From positions 186,001 to 250,000 of the forward strand of contig NZ_FQZO01000006.1 of NCBI RefSeq assembly GCF_900142075.1: 64,000 bases of DNA. Reading direction: 5' to 3'. The translations under genes were made by a program, and so were the position numbers. Shown here piece by piece: positions 9,149 through 17,862 of this stretch (its first letter is position 1; every line of letters starts with the position of its first letter). Under the pieces are notes generated by a model. That model was not told the DNA's origin. It did not search any database and saw only the letters and a program-made list of their open reading frames with translations. This stretch comes from Clostridium amylolyticum. Lineage in GTDB: Bacteria; Bacillota; Clostridia; Clostridiales; Clostridiaceae.

Positions 9149-9790
9149 TTATATTGTCCTTTCCCAATTTAACAAGATATGAAATAAATTAACTACATCT
9201 TGCTCATTATATAAAAGTATTTTTGTAATTTTTTCTGCTGGCATCCTTATGATATAATCCTTATCCTTTATAACCTTACTAAAGGTCTTTGCAAGATTTG
9301 ATCCGCTTATAAGCTCTCCTTCTCTAATGATTCCAAACTTTTTTTCTAATGCTTTTAATCCGGTGCTTTCCTTAAACTGTTTCTCGTATTCTTTTTGTAA
9401 ATCTAAAGGCTTAAAATGCTCTGTTATGGTGAAATCTATGTTGTATTTTTCAAAAAGATAATTAATAACATGAAAGTCATTATTTCCGGAAAAGGTAACT
9501 ATATATTTTTTATTTTTCATTTCAATTTCTTTAAAATACCTTTCCGCTAAATGCAATATTTCTACTATTTCATTCCTATTTTCAATCATATACTGAGTAA
9601 CCACTAGAGCCTCTTGAGCTTCATCATAATAACAACAACCAAATACTCCTATACATATGGGCTTTTTATATACATAATGTTCTAAATCAAAATACACCGC
9701 ATCTTTATATATATCCTTTCTTTCCTCAAACTTTAAAGAGTAACTTTCTTCAAGTTCTTCTATTTCTATTAAATTTTCTCGTACAATCAC
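9149..9790 (-). CDS. RNase H-like (YprB-type) exonuclease domain protein
   Basis: This 213-residue protein has a DEDD-type RNase H-like exonuclease layout: YFDLEHYVY (Asp-Glu pair) near residues 34-41, TFSGNNDFHVINYL near residue 99, and the closing LYNEQDVVNLFHIL near residue 192 carrying the last Asp. This matches the RNase_H_2 (YprB) family, which usually works on DNA or RNA ends; no helicase or tetratricopeptide fusion is present. GTG 9788-9790 is used as the start, with AGAGTGATATA ahead, a weak site. The gene stands alone. Confidence 0.7.
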   Translation of the reverse strand: MIVRENLIEIEELEESYSLKFEERKDIYKDAVYFDLEHYVYKKPICIGVFGCCYYDEAQEALVVTQYMIENRNEIVEILHLAERYFKEIEMKNKKYIVTFSGNNDFHVINYLFEKYNIDFTITEHFKPLDLQKEYEKQFKESTGLKALEKKFGIIREGELISGSNLAKTFSKVIKDKDYIIRMPAEKITKILLYNEQDVVNLFHILLNWERTI

Positions 9791-9896
9791 TATATCACTC
9801 TTTTCTAATGTGTTTCTTATGGTTTATTATCTCATATTTTATAATTTATTTAAATAAAAGTTTTATTGATAACTATTAAACATTATTAATAACTTA

Positions 9897-9949
9897 TTGA
9901 CATTTTTTTAACCACGTGATAATATTTGTATTGAGAATGAATTTCATTG
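9897..9949 (+). promoter_or_regulatory. feo promoter with Fur-like operator
   Basis: TTGACA (9897-9902) and TAATAT (9920-9925) are separated by exactly 17 bases. Starting about 10 bases after the -10 box is the palindrome AATGAA-T-TTCATT (9936-9948), placed over the expected transcription start. It resembles half of a Fur box, as expected for iron repression of feo. The promoter is seen directly; the regulator identity is inferred. Confidence 0.75.
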
Positions 9950-9962
9950 CGAGGTGGATTTA

Positions 9963-10181
9963 ATGAGCATTACTGATTTAAAGCTTGGTGAAAAAGCTAT
10001 AATAACTGAAATCCAAGGAAATGATAAATTAGCAAAACGTCTTATGGCTCTCGGTTGTATAGAAGGTACAGAAATACAATTAAAGCAAAAGGCTCCCCTA
10101 GGTGATCCCCTAGTGGTGAACTTTAGAGGCTTTGATTTAGCCATAAGGAAAACTGACGCTAAAAATATTTTTATTAAATAA
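9963..10181 (+). CDS. feoA: Ferrous iron transport protein A
   Basis: This 72-residue SH3-like FeoA protein shows the family blocks LKLGEKAII, RLMALGCIEGTEI and LAIRKTDAKNIFI. FeoA associates with the FeoB permease at the cytoplasmic face of the membrane and is needed for Fe(II) uptake. ATG 9963 has GAGGTGG seven bases upstream; the in-frame GTG at 9954 is part of that ribosome binding site. It is first gene of a three-gene feo operon, 11 bases ahead of feoB, behind an iron-responsive-looking promoter. Confidence 0.93.
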   Translation: MSITDLKLGEKAIITEIQGNDKLAKRLMALGCIEGTEIQLKQKAPLGDPLVVNFRGFDLAIRKTDAKNIFIK

Positions 10182-10192
10182 GGAGGACATCG

Positions 10193-11956
10193 ATGTTAAT
10201 TGCAGGTTTAGTAGGAAATCCTAACGTGGGTAAAACTACCCTATTTAATGCTTTAACTGGTTCAAATCAGTATGTTGGAAACTGGGCAGGTGTAACCGTA
10301 GAAAAAAAGGAAGGTTTTCTGGATAATAATATAAAAATTGTAGACCTTCCAGGAATATATGCCCTAGATACTTTCTCTAATGAAGAGAAAATATCTAAAT
10401 CCTTTCTTGAAAATGATGACTTAGATGTAATAATAAATATCGTAGATGCTTCAAACTTAAATAGAAATTTGTATTTGACTACTCAGCTAAAACAATTTAA
10501 GAAACCTATTATTTTAGTACTAAACATGATAGATGCTGCTGAGTCAAAAGGATTAACCATAGATTATAAACTTTTATCAGAAGAACTTAAGGTAACCGTG
10601 ATACCTATAGTAGCCTCCAAGGGTATAGGTATAGAAGAAATAAAAAACCTTCTAGTACACGGTGATTTTTTAAGGACAATAGATGATAATGATTATCATT
10701 TCCCTAGTGAAAGATCTGCCTATAATTTTATTGACACCATTATTAGTAACAGTCTTGTTAAAGCTAAAGATAATAAAATAACTTCTACAAATAAAATAGA
10801 TAGAGTATTATTAAATCCTTGGCTGGCTTATCCTCTATTTATTGCTATACTATTTTTAATATTTCAATTTACTTTCACTTGGGTAGGCCAACCCCTAGCA
10901 GATAAATTAGATGAGTTGTTAAACAACGGTTTAATGCCTTGGCTTAGTAACCTATTGTCTAGTACAAGCCCTTGGTTCTCTTCATTAATAGTAGATGGCA
11001 TTGTTGGTGGTGTTGGCTCTATATTAGTATTCTTCCCAATAATAATATCTTTATTTTTATGTATAACTATACTAGAAGATAGTGGTTATATGGCTAGAGT
11101 GGCTTTTATTATGGACAAACTAATGAGGAAGATGGGATTATCAGGTAAAGCATTTATACCTATGATTATAGGCTTTGGATGCTCTGTACCAGGCATTATG
11201 GCTGCAAGGACCTTGGAAAGCGAAAAGGATAGAAAGCTTACAGCGCTTTTAGTTCCATTAATGTCCTGTAATGCAAGGCTTCCAGTTTATGCTCTTTTCG
11301 CCTCTATATTTTTCCCTAAAAATACAGGGTTAGTGGTAGGTTCTCTTTACTTATTAGGTATATTAATGGCTTTTATCATGGGTTTGATATTTAAAAACAC
11401 ATTATTTAAAAAAGATGAAGAGCCTTTTATAATTGAGCTTCCAGAATATAAAGTTCCTATTTTTTCTAATGTGATAAAAAACACTTGGGATAAAGGAAAA
11501 GGCTTTATTAAAAAAGCTGGTACATTAATTTTTGCTATAAGCGTAGTTATATGGTTTGCTTCTAATTTCAATTTTTCAGGGGTTACTGATATTAACAACA
11601 GTATACTTGCAGTTATAGGAAAGGCAATAGCTCCAATTTTTGCTCCTCTAGGTTTTGGTAACTGGCAGTCTTCTGTATCCATATTAACTGGAATTATGGC
11701 TAAGGAAGCGGTAATTGGTACCATGGGAGTAATTTTCGGTTCCAACTTAGAGCAAGTGCTTCCTCAATATTTTACAGTGCTATCTGCTTATTCCTTTATG
11801 GTTTTTGTACTTCTGTATACCCCTTGTGTAGCTGTAGTTGGAGCCATGAAAAAAGAATATGGCTCAAAGATGACAATATTCTCTGTAACATACCAATTTT
11901 TATTAGCATGGATTGTTTCATTCCTATTTTATAATATAGGCTTACTAATATTTTAA
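10193..11956 (+). CDS. feoB: Ferrous iron transporter FeoB
   Basis: This 587-residue GTPase-permease imports Fe(II). The N-terminal G domain has G1 GNPNVGKTT (residues 8-16), G3 DLPG (about 53) and G4 NMID (about 110). It is followed by the membrane domain with paired Gate motifs, including the conserved GFGCSVPGIMA block and LLVPLMSCNARLPVY. The protein is rather shorter than the ~650-700 residues common in FeoB, mainly because of a compact linker and C-terminus; all recognisable core motifs are present. It lies between feoA and a FeoB-associated Cys-rich protein, with AAGGAGG before the ATG. Confidence 0.95.
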   Translation: MLIAGLVGNPNVGKTTLFNALTGSNQYVGNWAGVTVEKKEGFLDNNIKIVDLPGIYALDTFSNEEKISKSFLENDDLDVIINIVDASNLNRNLYLTTQLKQFKKPIILVLNMIDAAESKGLTIDYKLLSEELKVTVIPIVASKGIGIEEIKNLLVHGDFLRTIDDNDYHFPSERSAYNFIDTIISNSLVKAKDNKITSTNKIDRVLLNPWLAYPLFIAILFLIFQFTFTWVGQPLADKLDELLNNGLMPWLSNLLSSTSPWFSSLIVDGIVGGVGSILVFFPIIISLFLCITILEDSGYMARVAFIMDKLMRKMGLSGKAFIPMIIGFGCSVPGIMAARTLESEKDRKLTALLVPLMSCNARLPVYALFASIFFPKNTGLVVGSLYLLGILMAFIMGLIFKNTLFKKDEEPFIIELPEYKVPIFSNVIKNTWDKGKGFIKKAGTLIFAISVVIWFASNFNFSGVTDINNSILAVIGKAIAPIFAPLGFGNWQSSVSILTGIMAKEAVIGTMGVIFGSNLEQVLPQYFTVLSAYSFMVFVLLYTPCVAVVGAMKKEYGSKMTIFSVTYQFLLAWIVSFLFYNIGLLIF

Positions 11957-11968
11957 GAAGGTGATCTT

Positions 11969-12121
11969 ATGGAAATTATAATAGCTTTGGCTATTGCAGC
12001 CTTTGCAATATTTATAATAGTTAAAAATATAAAGAAATCCTCTAAGGGTGAATGTAATTGCGGAACTTGTTCTTCCAGTTGCCCTAAATATAATGAATTA
12101 AAGTTAGGTAATAAAAAGTAG
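11969..12121 (+). CDS. FeoB-associated Cys-rich membrane protein
   Basis: This 50-residue protein has one N-terminal membrane helix (about residues 2-19) and a short cytoplasmic tail with CNCGTCSSSC, the pattern of the FeoB-associated Cys-rich family. It begins 12 bases after feoB, with AAGAAGGTG before ATG 11969, so it is the third gene of the feo operon. The cysteine cluster may bind iron at the pore exit; that is inference. Confidence 0.88.
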   Translation: MEIIIALAIAAFAIFIIVKNIKKSSKGECNCGTCSSSCPKYNELKLGNKK

Positions 12122-12152
12122 AACCCACATTGGGTTCTACTTTATTTTTATT
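12121..12152. terminator. Terminator of the feo operon (also faces argS)
   Basis: TAGAACCCA/TGGGTTCTA with a CAT-type loop is followed by CTTTATTTTTATT on the plus strand. The minus strand also has a T-rich tail, so it can stop argS transcription too. Confidence 0.82.
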
Positions 12153-12185
12153 AAATCTTTTCTATGCTGCACATCTTTCTATGGT

Positions 12186-13877
12186 TTACATCTTTTCTAC
12201 GGTTTCAAGCCCTATGAGGTAAAGTGCATTTTTAATAACTTGGCAGGTTGCCTCAGTTAATTTTATTCTAGCTTCTTTAAGCCCTTCATCTTCTACATTT
12301 AACACTGAATGAGTATTGTAGAACTTATTAAAGGCCTTAGCCACATCTATTACATATCTTGTAACTATGGATGGCTCTGCTTTGTCTAAAGCCTGTAAAA
12401 CGCTGCTTTGAAGTCCTGAAAGTGCCTTTGCCAGTTCAAACTCTTCTGGAGAAGTTAGCTTTGAATAGTCACAGGTCCCTTGGTTTTGGGTATGTCTTCT
12501 CAAAATACTATTAGCTCTTGCATAAGTATATTGAACATAAGGTCCAGTTTCCCCATCAAAAGAAAGCATCTCTTTCCAGTCAAATACTATATCTCTCTCC
12601 CTGGAGTTTTTAAGATAGGTAAAGATCATTGCTCCTACCCCTACCTTTGTAGCTACCTCTTCTTTGTTTTCTAATTCAGGATTCTTTTCATTTATTATTT
12701 CCATGGTCTTGGATATAGATTCATTTAATAAATCTTCTAGGAAAATAACTTCACCTTTCCTTGTAGAAAGCTTTCTATCTGCAAATTTTACTAATCCAAA
12801 AGCTACATGCATACAATCCTTAGACCAGTCATATCCCATAAGCTCTAAGGTCTTGTAAACTTGTTTAAAGTGTAAGGTTTGATCTTTTCCTACTACATAT
12901 ATATTCTTAGCAAAATCATAAGTAGCTTTTCTATATTTTGCTGCTGCTAAGTCTCTAGTAGCATAAATAGTGGCTCCGTCAGATTTTAATATTATACATG
13001 GAGGCATATTATAATCTTCTAAAGATACAACCCTCGCCCCGTTACTTTCCACTAACAGATTTTTTTCTTTTAATTCTTCTACTACGGCATCCATCTTGTC
13101 ATTGTAAAAGCTCTCTCCTGCATAAGAGTCAAATTTAACTCCTAGCATATCATAAACCTTTTGAAATTCTTTTAATGAAAGCTCTGTGAACCTCTTCCAT
13201 AAAGCGATGGATTCTTGATCTCCTTCTTCTAACTTTTTAAAGTACATTCTGCCTTCATCTTCTAAAGAAGGATCCTTTTCAGCTTCTTCGTGGAATTTAA
13301 CATAGATTCTTAAAAGTTCCTTTATAGGTTCACTTTCTAATTTTTCTTCATCCACCCATCTCTTATAAGCAGATATTAGCTTTCCAAATTGAGTACCCCA
13401 ATCTCCTAGGTGATTAATTCCCACGGAGTTGTATCCTGCAAAGTTAAACATCCTATATAGTGAATTTCCAATGGAAGTAGAAACTAAATGTCCCACATGG
13501 AAGGGTTTAGCTATATTAGGTGAAGAAAAGTCTATAGTAACATTTCTTCCCTGTCCTATGGATGAAGAACCATACTTTTCCCCTTCATTTTCAACCTTTT
13601 CAATGATCTCCTTAATAAATGAAGCCTTATCTAGAAAGAAGTTTAAATAAGGTCCTAGATTTTCCACTCTTTCAAAGCCTTCTTTGTTTATCTTTTCACT
13701 TAATTCTATGGCTATAGCATTAGGTGCTTTTCTCATTACTTTAGCTAGTTGAAAACATGGGAAAGCAAAATCACCCATTTCAGGTCTTGGGGGGATTTCA
13801 ATAAGTTTTTCAATGTTTTCAATTTCCATATCTACATAAGGTTTAATCCTTTGAGCTATCAAATTTTTGTAATCCAT
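12186..13877 (-). CDS. argS: Arginyl-tRNA synthetase
   Basis: This 563-residue class I synthetase charges tRNA-Arg. It has the ArgRS N-terminal domain, the HIGH-type motif SPNIAKPFHVGHL near residues 117-129, the KMSKS-like loop KLSTRKG near residue 370, and the DALR anticodon-binding region ending in IGLETVEKM. The substitution within KMSKS is normal for this family. The start codon follows AGGAGGAG. Expression is evidently controlled by the T-box leader directly upstream, which senses uncharged tRNA. Confidence 0.96.
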   Translation of the reverse strand: MDYKNLIAQRIKPYVDMEIENIEKLIEIPPRPEMGDFAFPCFQLAKVMRKAPNAIAIELSEKINKEGFERVENLGPYLNFFLDKASFIKEIIEKVENEGEKYGSSSIGQGRNVTIDFSSPNIAKPFHVGHLVSTSIGNSLYRMFNFAGYNSVGINHLGDWGTQFGKLISAYKRWVDEEKLESEPIKELLRIYVKFHEEAEKDPSLEDEGRMYFKKLEEGDQESIALWKRFTELSLKEFQKVYDMLGVKFDSYAGESFYNDKMDAVVEELKEKNLLVESNGARVVSLEDYNMPPCIILKSDGATIYATRDLAAAKYRKATYDFAKNIYVVGKDQTLHFKQVYKTLELMGYDWSKDCMHVAFGLVKFADRKLSTRKGEVIFLEDLLNESISKTMEIINEKNPELENKEEVATKVGVGAMIFTYLKNSRERDIVFDWKEMLSFDGETGPYVQYTYARANSILRRHTQNQGTCDYSKLTSPEEFELAKALSGLQSSVLQALDKAEPSIVTRYVIDVAKAFNKFYNTHSVLNVEDEGLKEARIKLTEATCQVIKNALYLIGLETVEKM

Positions 13878-13904
13878 AGTATTCTCCTCCTATTTATAAT
13901 TAAA

Positions 13905-14150
13905 AATAAAAAAACGCCTCTTAATTAAAGAGACGGATTATCCGCGGTACCACTCTGTTTGACTAAATAAAAGTCCACTCAGCACTTTAACGCAGTTAAC
14001 GCCTTTATTTACTATCATCATTACTAATGATTTCAAAAAAGGATCTCCAAGACTCTTTTCTTCTAATTTATCTTACTGATCTCTCACCCTCATCAGTTCG
14101 CTTTAAAGCATCAAATAGAATACTCTTCTTATCATAAATTCAAATTTTTA
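13905..14150 (-). promoter_or_regulatory. T-box riboswitch in the argS leader
   Basis: On the minus strand the leader contains the T-box sequence AGAGTGGTACCGCGGATAAT (13937-13956), which pairs with the NCCA end of uncharged tRNA. The terminator CGTCTCTT/AAGAGGCG with seven or more T residues follows (13905-13935). Upstream, GGGTGAGAG lies in the apical part of Stem I, and an AGA within AATTAGAAGAAAAG (about 14060-14075) is a candidate arginine specifier, though I cannot fix the register by eye. The downstream gene is argS, as expected. Confidence 0.93.
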
Positions 14151-14160
14151 GTTTCTATAT

Positions 14161-14190
14161 ATTATAAACTTGAATGCATAACTATGTCAA
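14161..14190 (-). promoter_or_regulatory. Promoter of the T-box/argS transcript
   Basis: On the minus strand, TTGACA (14185-14190) and TATAAT (14161-14166) are separated by 18 bases, immediately upstream of the T-box leader. Confidence 0.75.
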
Positions 14191-14290
14191 TACATTATTA
14201 ATATCTATATTTATGTGTATATATTGAAATCTACCCAACATTAAACTAATATAAATAGTATCACTATTTAATAAATTGAGAGGTGTTTTT

Positions 14291-15796
14291 ATGGAAAGAA
14301 TTGGAGTTATAGATATTGCTTCTAACTCAGTTAGATTGATATTAGCAGAAGTACAAGGTAAAAATTTTAGGCTTATAGATGAATTAAAGGAATCTGTAAG
14401 ATTAGGAGAAGATTTAGTTCACGGTGATAGTTTTTCAGAGGAAAAAATATCCTACACTTTAAAAACCTTATCTTCCTTTAAGACCCTATGCAGTTCAACA
14501 AATGCAACTACCATTATCGCAGTGGCTACAGATGCTCTTAAAATTGCTAAAAATGGTTCTTATCTAATAGATAAAATAAAGGAACAAACAGGCATAGAGG
14601 TGAAAATTTTATCTACTGAGGAAGTTGCACATTATGATTCTTTGGGTGTTTCCAAAAGCCTGTATGCTACAAATTCATTAATGATTGATATGGGTGGTTC
14701 TACTACCATACTAGCTTGGATAAAGGATAATAAGCTGGTAAAATCATTTAAATTGCCTTTTGGTAGCGTTAACCTTACTAAACAATTTAATTTATCTGAC
14801 AGAATTTTATATGAAAATCTAGAAAGCCTTAATTCTTATATAGATGAAAGTTTATCTACTATTCCTTGGCTTAAAGAAACTACTTTTCATAACATAATAG
14901 GTGTGGGTGGAAGTATAAGAACTTTAGGTAAAATCGATAGAAGAAGGAAAAGATATCCTATAGACATATCTCACAACTATATCTTTTATGATTATGATCT
15001 TCATGATATAAATAATGCTTTAAGAAGCAAGGATTTAAAACAGAGAAATAAAATTGAAGGCTTATCCAAGGATAGAGCTGATATCATAGTTGGAGCCTCT
15101 TCCTTTTTAGTAAAACTTACAGAAAGTTTGGAAATCAGTGAAATCAAAATCTCTGGAAAAGGATTAAGAGAAGGAATATTATTTAATTACATTGAAGAAA
15201 AATATGGTGATATAGGTGATATACTAGACTATAGCATCCAAGGAGTTTTAGAAAATCATAATATAGATAAAGCTCACGCCACCCAGGTTTATAAACTGGC
15301 TTTAAAGCTGTATGAAGGACTAAAACCACTTCATCACCTTAAGGATGATTATAAAGATATTTTAAAAACCGCTTCTTACCTCCATGACTCTGGTATAAGC
15401 ATAAGATATTACGATCATCATATACATTCATTTTATATAATACTTAATTCTATGATAACTGGCTTAAGCCACAAAGAGACCTTACTCAGCGCTTTTGTAG
15501 CGGCTTATCATAGAAACAACAACTTTGAATTCCCCTTTGCTCATTTTTGCAGCATAATAAATAGGCTGGATATTTCTAATGCTGAATATGTTGCCATACT
15601 AATACGTATAGCAGAAAGCCTAGATAGAAGTTTAAGCGGCTCTGTAGAGGACATCCATGTATCCTTTGACGAAGAAAATGTTCTTTTAGAAATAGTGGCT
15701 AAAAGAAATGTAGAATTAGAAATCAATGAAGCTTTAAAGTCTAAAGAAGTCTTCGAAAAAATCTATGACAAAAACCTTGTAATTAGGACAATATAG
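14291..15796 (+). CDS. Ppx/GppA-family phosphatase with HD-type C-terminal domain
   Basis: This 501-residue protein has the sugar-kinase/actin-type Ppx/GppA fold in two halves: the phosphate loop IDIASNSVRLILAEV at residues 4-18, and DMGGSTTILAW near residue 134. Residues ~325-490 form an HD-like helical domain with YLHDSG and HHIHSFYI. Such enzymes hydrolyse polyphosphate or pppGpp; which one cannot be decided here. ATG 14291 follows GAGAGGTG, so the longer frame from 14276 is not used. It is monocistronic and ends in a strong terminator. Confidence 0.88.
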   Translation: MERIGVIDIASNSVRLILAEVQGKNFRLIDELKESVRLGEDLVHGDSFSEEKISYTLKTLSSFKTLCSSTNATTIIAVATDALKIAKNGSYLIDKIKEQTGIEVKILSTEEVAHYDSLGVSKSLYATNSLMIDMGGSTTILAWIKDNKLVKSFKLPFGSVNLTKQFNLSDRILYENLESLNSYIDESLSTIPWLKETTFHNIIGVGGSIRTLGKIDRRRKRYPIDISHNYIFYDYDLHDINNALRSKDLKQRNKIEGLSKDRADIIVGASSFLVKLTESLEISEIKISGKGLREGILFNYIEEKYGDIGDILDYSIQGVLENHNIDKAHATQVYKLALKLYEGLKPLHHLKDDYKDILKTASYLHDSGISIRYYDHHIHSFYIILNSMITGLSHKETLLSAFVAAYHRNNNFEFPFAHFCSIINRLDISNAEYVAILIRIAESLDRSLSGSVEDIHVSFDEENVLLEIVAKRNVELEINEALKSKEVFEKIYDKNLVIRTI

Positions 15797-15807
15797 TTTT
15801 AAGGCTT

Positions 15808-15846
15808 AAAGGCTGAGTAATTTATATATTACTCAGCCTTTACTTC
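15808..15846 (+). terminator. Terminator of the Ppx/GppA gene
   Basis: AAAGGCTGAGTAAT pairs with ATTACTCAGCCTTT across a 6-base loop, followed by ACTTCC; the stem is long though the T tract is short. Confidence 0.75.
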
Positions 15847-15954
15847 CTGTTTAGTATATTATTTAATAGAATTACATTCTTCTCATGCAATCTGAAACTT
15901 TTATTTCCTCTACAATTTATCATTTTATTACCCAATCTAAAATTGGAATTTGTA

Positions 15955-16070
15955 GTTAAGTAAGAGGTAAGAGCTAAGAAGTAATAGTTGTGGTGAAAAT
16001 TCAGCCTTGCTGAATTTCTTCATTAACTCTTACTTTTTATCTATTAGTTCTTACCTAACTAATAAATTAT
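15955..16070. repeat. GTAAGAA-type long hairpin repeat, copy 1
   Basis: The left arm is made of repeated AAGTAAGAGGTAAGAG-like units and the right arm of their reverse complement (CTTACTTTTTATC...TTCTTACCTAACT). The arms pair imperfectly over about 50 bases and enclose an inner hairpin AAATTCAGC/GCTGAATTT. Related copies lie at 20552-20670, 22091-22256 and 40932-41154. Confidence 0.82.
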
Positions 16071-16150
16071 TATTTATTATTCTCAACCTTAAATTGAAAT
16101 TTGTCTGATTCAAATTTTGCTTATAATCTCACAGACAAACCGGAAACTAT

Positions 16151-17275
16151 CTAATAATTATCAAAATATTTCATTATCAAATCTGATGCAAAACTATTTC
16201 CTGGAGCTGACTGCATCTTTTCTTTTACTTTTTTTGTATTTTGAGCAATGGTATTATCGTTTAAAAGAGATGTTACAACAGTTTTGAGTAATTCACTTGT
16301 AACTTTCTTTCGATCAAGTCTTTTCCCAACGCCTAATCTTTCGATGCATTTAGCGTTCAAAGGCTGATCCGTTTCATATGGAAAGACAACCATGGGAACT
16401 CCAAAGTACATTGCTTCCGAAACACTGTTCAACCCTCCGTGTGTAATAAATACATCTGATTTTTCCAGCACTTCCAACTGAGGAACTGAAGAGTAAATAT
16501 AAAAATTATCTGGTATATGTCCCAAGCTGTTCCTTTTTACTAAATTACCAATGGACATAATTACCATAACATCTTCTTTTTCAAAAGCTTTCATACATTT
16601 CTTATAAAAACTCTTTGCATTATTTACAATAGTTCCTAAAGAGATGTAGATTATCTTTTTATTAGTTACAGGCATTTGAAATTCTGACTGGATATCACGT
16701 TTATAAATTGAGGCACCTATGAATTTAAAGTGCTCATCCGGGAATTCTTCCTCATACGGTTGAAACTCTCTGATCGTATACACAAAGTTTAAATTCGGTG
16801 GATTCTGAATAATCTCTTTGAGCCATGAATCTGTCATCAGCGGAATTCCTTTTGATACGTTCTTTGTAAACTTACGACAGACCCATTGTGAACGAAATAT
16901 AGTTAAAGCCCCACCTGCATTAATAAACTCTTTCATAATTTCCTTATTTGATGCTATTGAAGTAAAAATTCGAATTGCAGGTTTATTCCATTTTTCCGCT
17001 ACATGCTTACCCAAAAAGAAGAATTGTTCATATAAAATCAAATCATATTCCTTTGCAATTTCATCGGCAGCATCATATGCATTTTTAAGCTGATCTGATA
17101 ACTTTTTTGCATTTTTGTAACCCATAAACTCAGCACCTGTCTGTAAAATATGATTTTTCCATTCATATGCTAATAAATAAGTAACTTGATTTTCTCTTTT
17201 CAGTAACTCCTTAACCAGCCCTAATGTCGGTATAATGTGTCCTGAAAAGGGAAGATTTATAAATAAAATTTTCAT
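16151..17275 (-). CDS. MGT-family UDP-glycosyltransferase
   Basis: This 374-residue protein is a GT1-type (macrolide/UDP-glucosyltransferase-like) GT-B enzyme. The N-terminal acceptor domain begins MKILFINLPFSGHIIPTLG with the conserved GH. The C-terminal donor domain carries ISLGT near residue 220 and the nucleotide-sugar block FITHGGLNSVSEAMYFGVPM near residue 287, followed by DQ. It transfers a sugar from a UDP-sugar to a small hydrophobic acceptor, possibly for detoxification. ATG 17275 follows AGGTGG; the longer GTG start would use up that site. It is the last gene of the accessory array. Confidence 0.85.
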   Translation of the reverse strand: MKILFINLPFSGHIIPTLGLVKELLKRENQVTYLLAYEWKNHILQTGAEFMGYKNAKKLSDQLKNAYDAADEIAKEYDLILYEQFFFLGKHVAEKWNKPAIRIFTSIASNKEIMKEFINAGGALTIFRSQWVCRKFTKNVSKGIPLMTDSWLKEIIQNPPNLNFVYTIREFQPYEEEFPDEHFKFIGASIYKRDIQSEFQMPVTNKKIIYISLGTIVNNAKSFYKKCMKAFEKEDVMVIMSIGNLVKRNSLGHIPDNFYIYSSVPQLEVLEKSDVFITHGGLNSVSEAMYFGVPMVVFPYETDQPLNAKCIERLGVGKRLDRKKVTSELLKTVVTSLLNDNTIAQNTKKVKEKMQSAPGNSFASDLIMKYFDNY

Positions 17276-17280
17276 TATAG

Positions 17281-17331
17281 CCACCTACAAATTTACTATT
17301 TATAATACTTAACCCAAAATTGGAACTTATA
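17281..17331 (-). repeat. Cassette-type spacer repeat C (GNAT to glycosyltransferase)
   Basis: Read on the minus strand it begins TATAAGTTCCAATTTTGGG, contains TTAAGTA and AATAGTAAATTTG, and ends in AGGTGG. The TAA stop of the upstream GNAT gene lies inside TATAAG, and the AGGTGG is the ribosome binding site of the glycosyltransferase. About 39 of 50 positions match repeat F at 18643-18691. Confidence 0.8.
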
Positions 17332-17818
17332 TTTCTAGTTTGTATCTTAAAATTATTTCTATAGTGCTATCCTCAAACTTGCTAGCATTATCTGGTTTAA
17401 ATCCATATTTTTCATAAAATTTCCTTGCAGTATAGTTTTTTTCTAATACCCAAAGAAATAATTGTCTGATATTTTGCTTTTTGGCATGTTCAATGCAATC
17501 TTTTATTAGAATGCTTCCAATGCCTTGTCCTTGAAAAAAAGTATCAATGTAAAGCTCAAAAATTTCAACATTATTCTCAGTACCTTTATTATCTGCCTTT
17601 CCCCATTTAATCAATCCTTTTACAATTCCATCATCATATACATATAAATCATCTAACTGGGATTCTATATCACGAAACTCTAATGCTAAATCTAAAACCT
17701 GCATTTCATTAAATGAAACATTGTCATTATTAAATATTTGTCTGTAAGCAGTTCTTTTTGCAAATATTAATATTTCTGCTAATCTTGATGCATCTTTTAC
17801 TTCTGCCTTTCTTATCAT
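17327..17818 (-). CDS. GNAT-family N-acetyltransferase
   Basis: This 163-residue protein has the GNAT fold: IRKAEVKDASRLAEIL at the start, ELYIDTFFQGQGIGSILI (motif A, with the QGQGIG acetyl-CoA pyrophosphate loop) near residues 88-105, and LWVLEKNYTARKFYEKYGF (motif B) near 121-139. It transfers acetyl from acetyl-CoA to an unknown amine. It sits in the accessory array between the Nudix and glycosyltransferase genes, with related spacer repeats on both sides. Confidence 0.88.
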   Translation of the reverse strand: MIRKAEVKDASRLAEILIFAKRTAYRQIFNNDNVSFNEMQVLDLALEFRDIESQLDDLYVYDDGIVKGLIKWGKADNKGTENNVEIFELYIDTFFQGQGIGSILIKDCIEHAKKQNIRQLFLWVLEKNYTARKFYEKYGFKPDNASKFEDSTIEIILRYKLEI

Positions 17819-17822
17819 ATCA

Positions 17823-17862
17823 GTACCTCTTTAAATTACTAAACTTAAAATTTGAATTTATC
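17823..17862 (-). repeat. Cassette-type spacer repeat D (Nudix to GNAT)
   Basis: On the minus strand it reads AGATAAATTCAAATTTTAAG, then TTTAGTAATTTAAAGAGGTAC. It contains the TAA stop of the Nudix gene and the AGAGGT ribosome binding site of the GNAT gene. Compared with repeat C it lacks about 12 middle bases. Confidence 0.78.

Larger units (their letters stand above)
15797..16150. other. 354-base intergenic region: terminator, cassette-type motifs, hairpin repeat
   Basis: No gene was found here. The stretch holds the Ppx/GppA terminator, two copies of the AATTCCAATTT-like motif seen between the neighbouring accessory genes (minus strand; about 15933-15952 and 16083-16105), and between them a long GTAAGAA-type hairpin repeat. 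AAATTTGAATCAGACAAATTT near 16100-16125 adds another small dyad. Confidence 0.7.
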
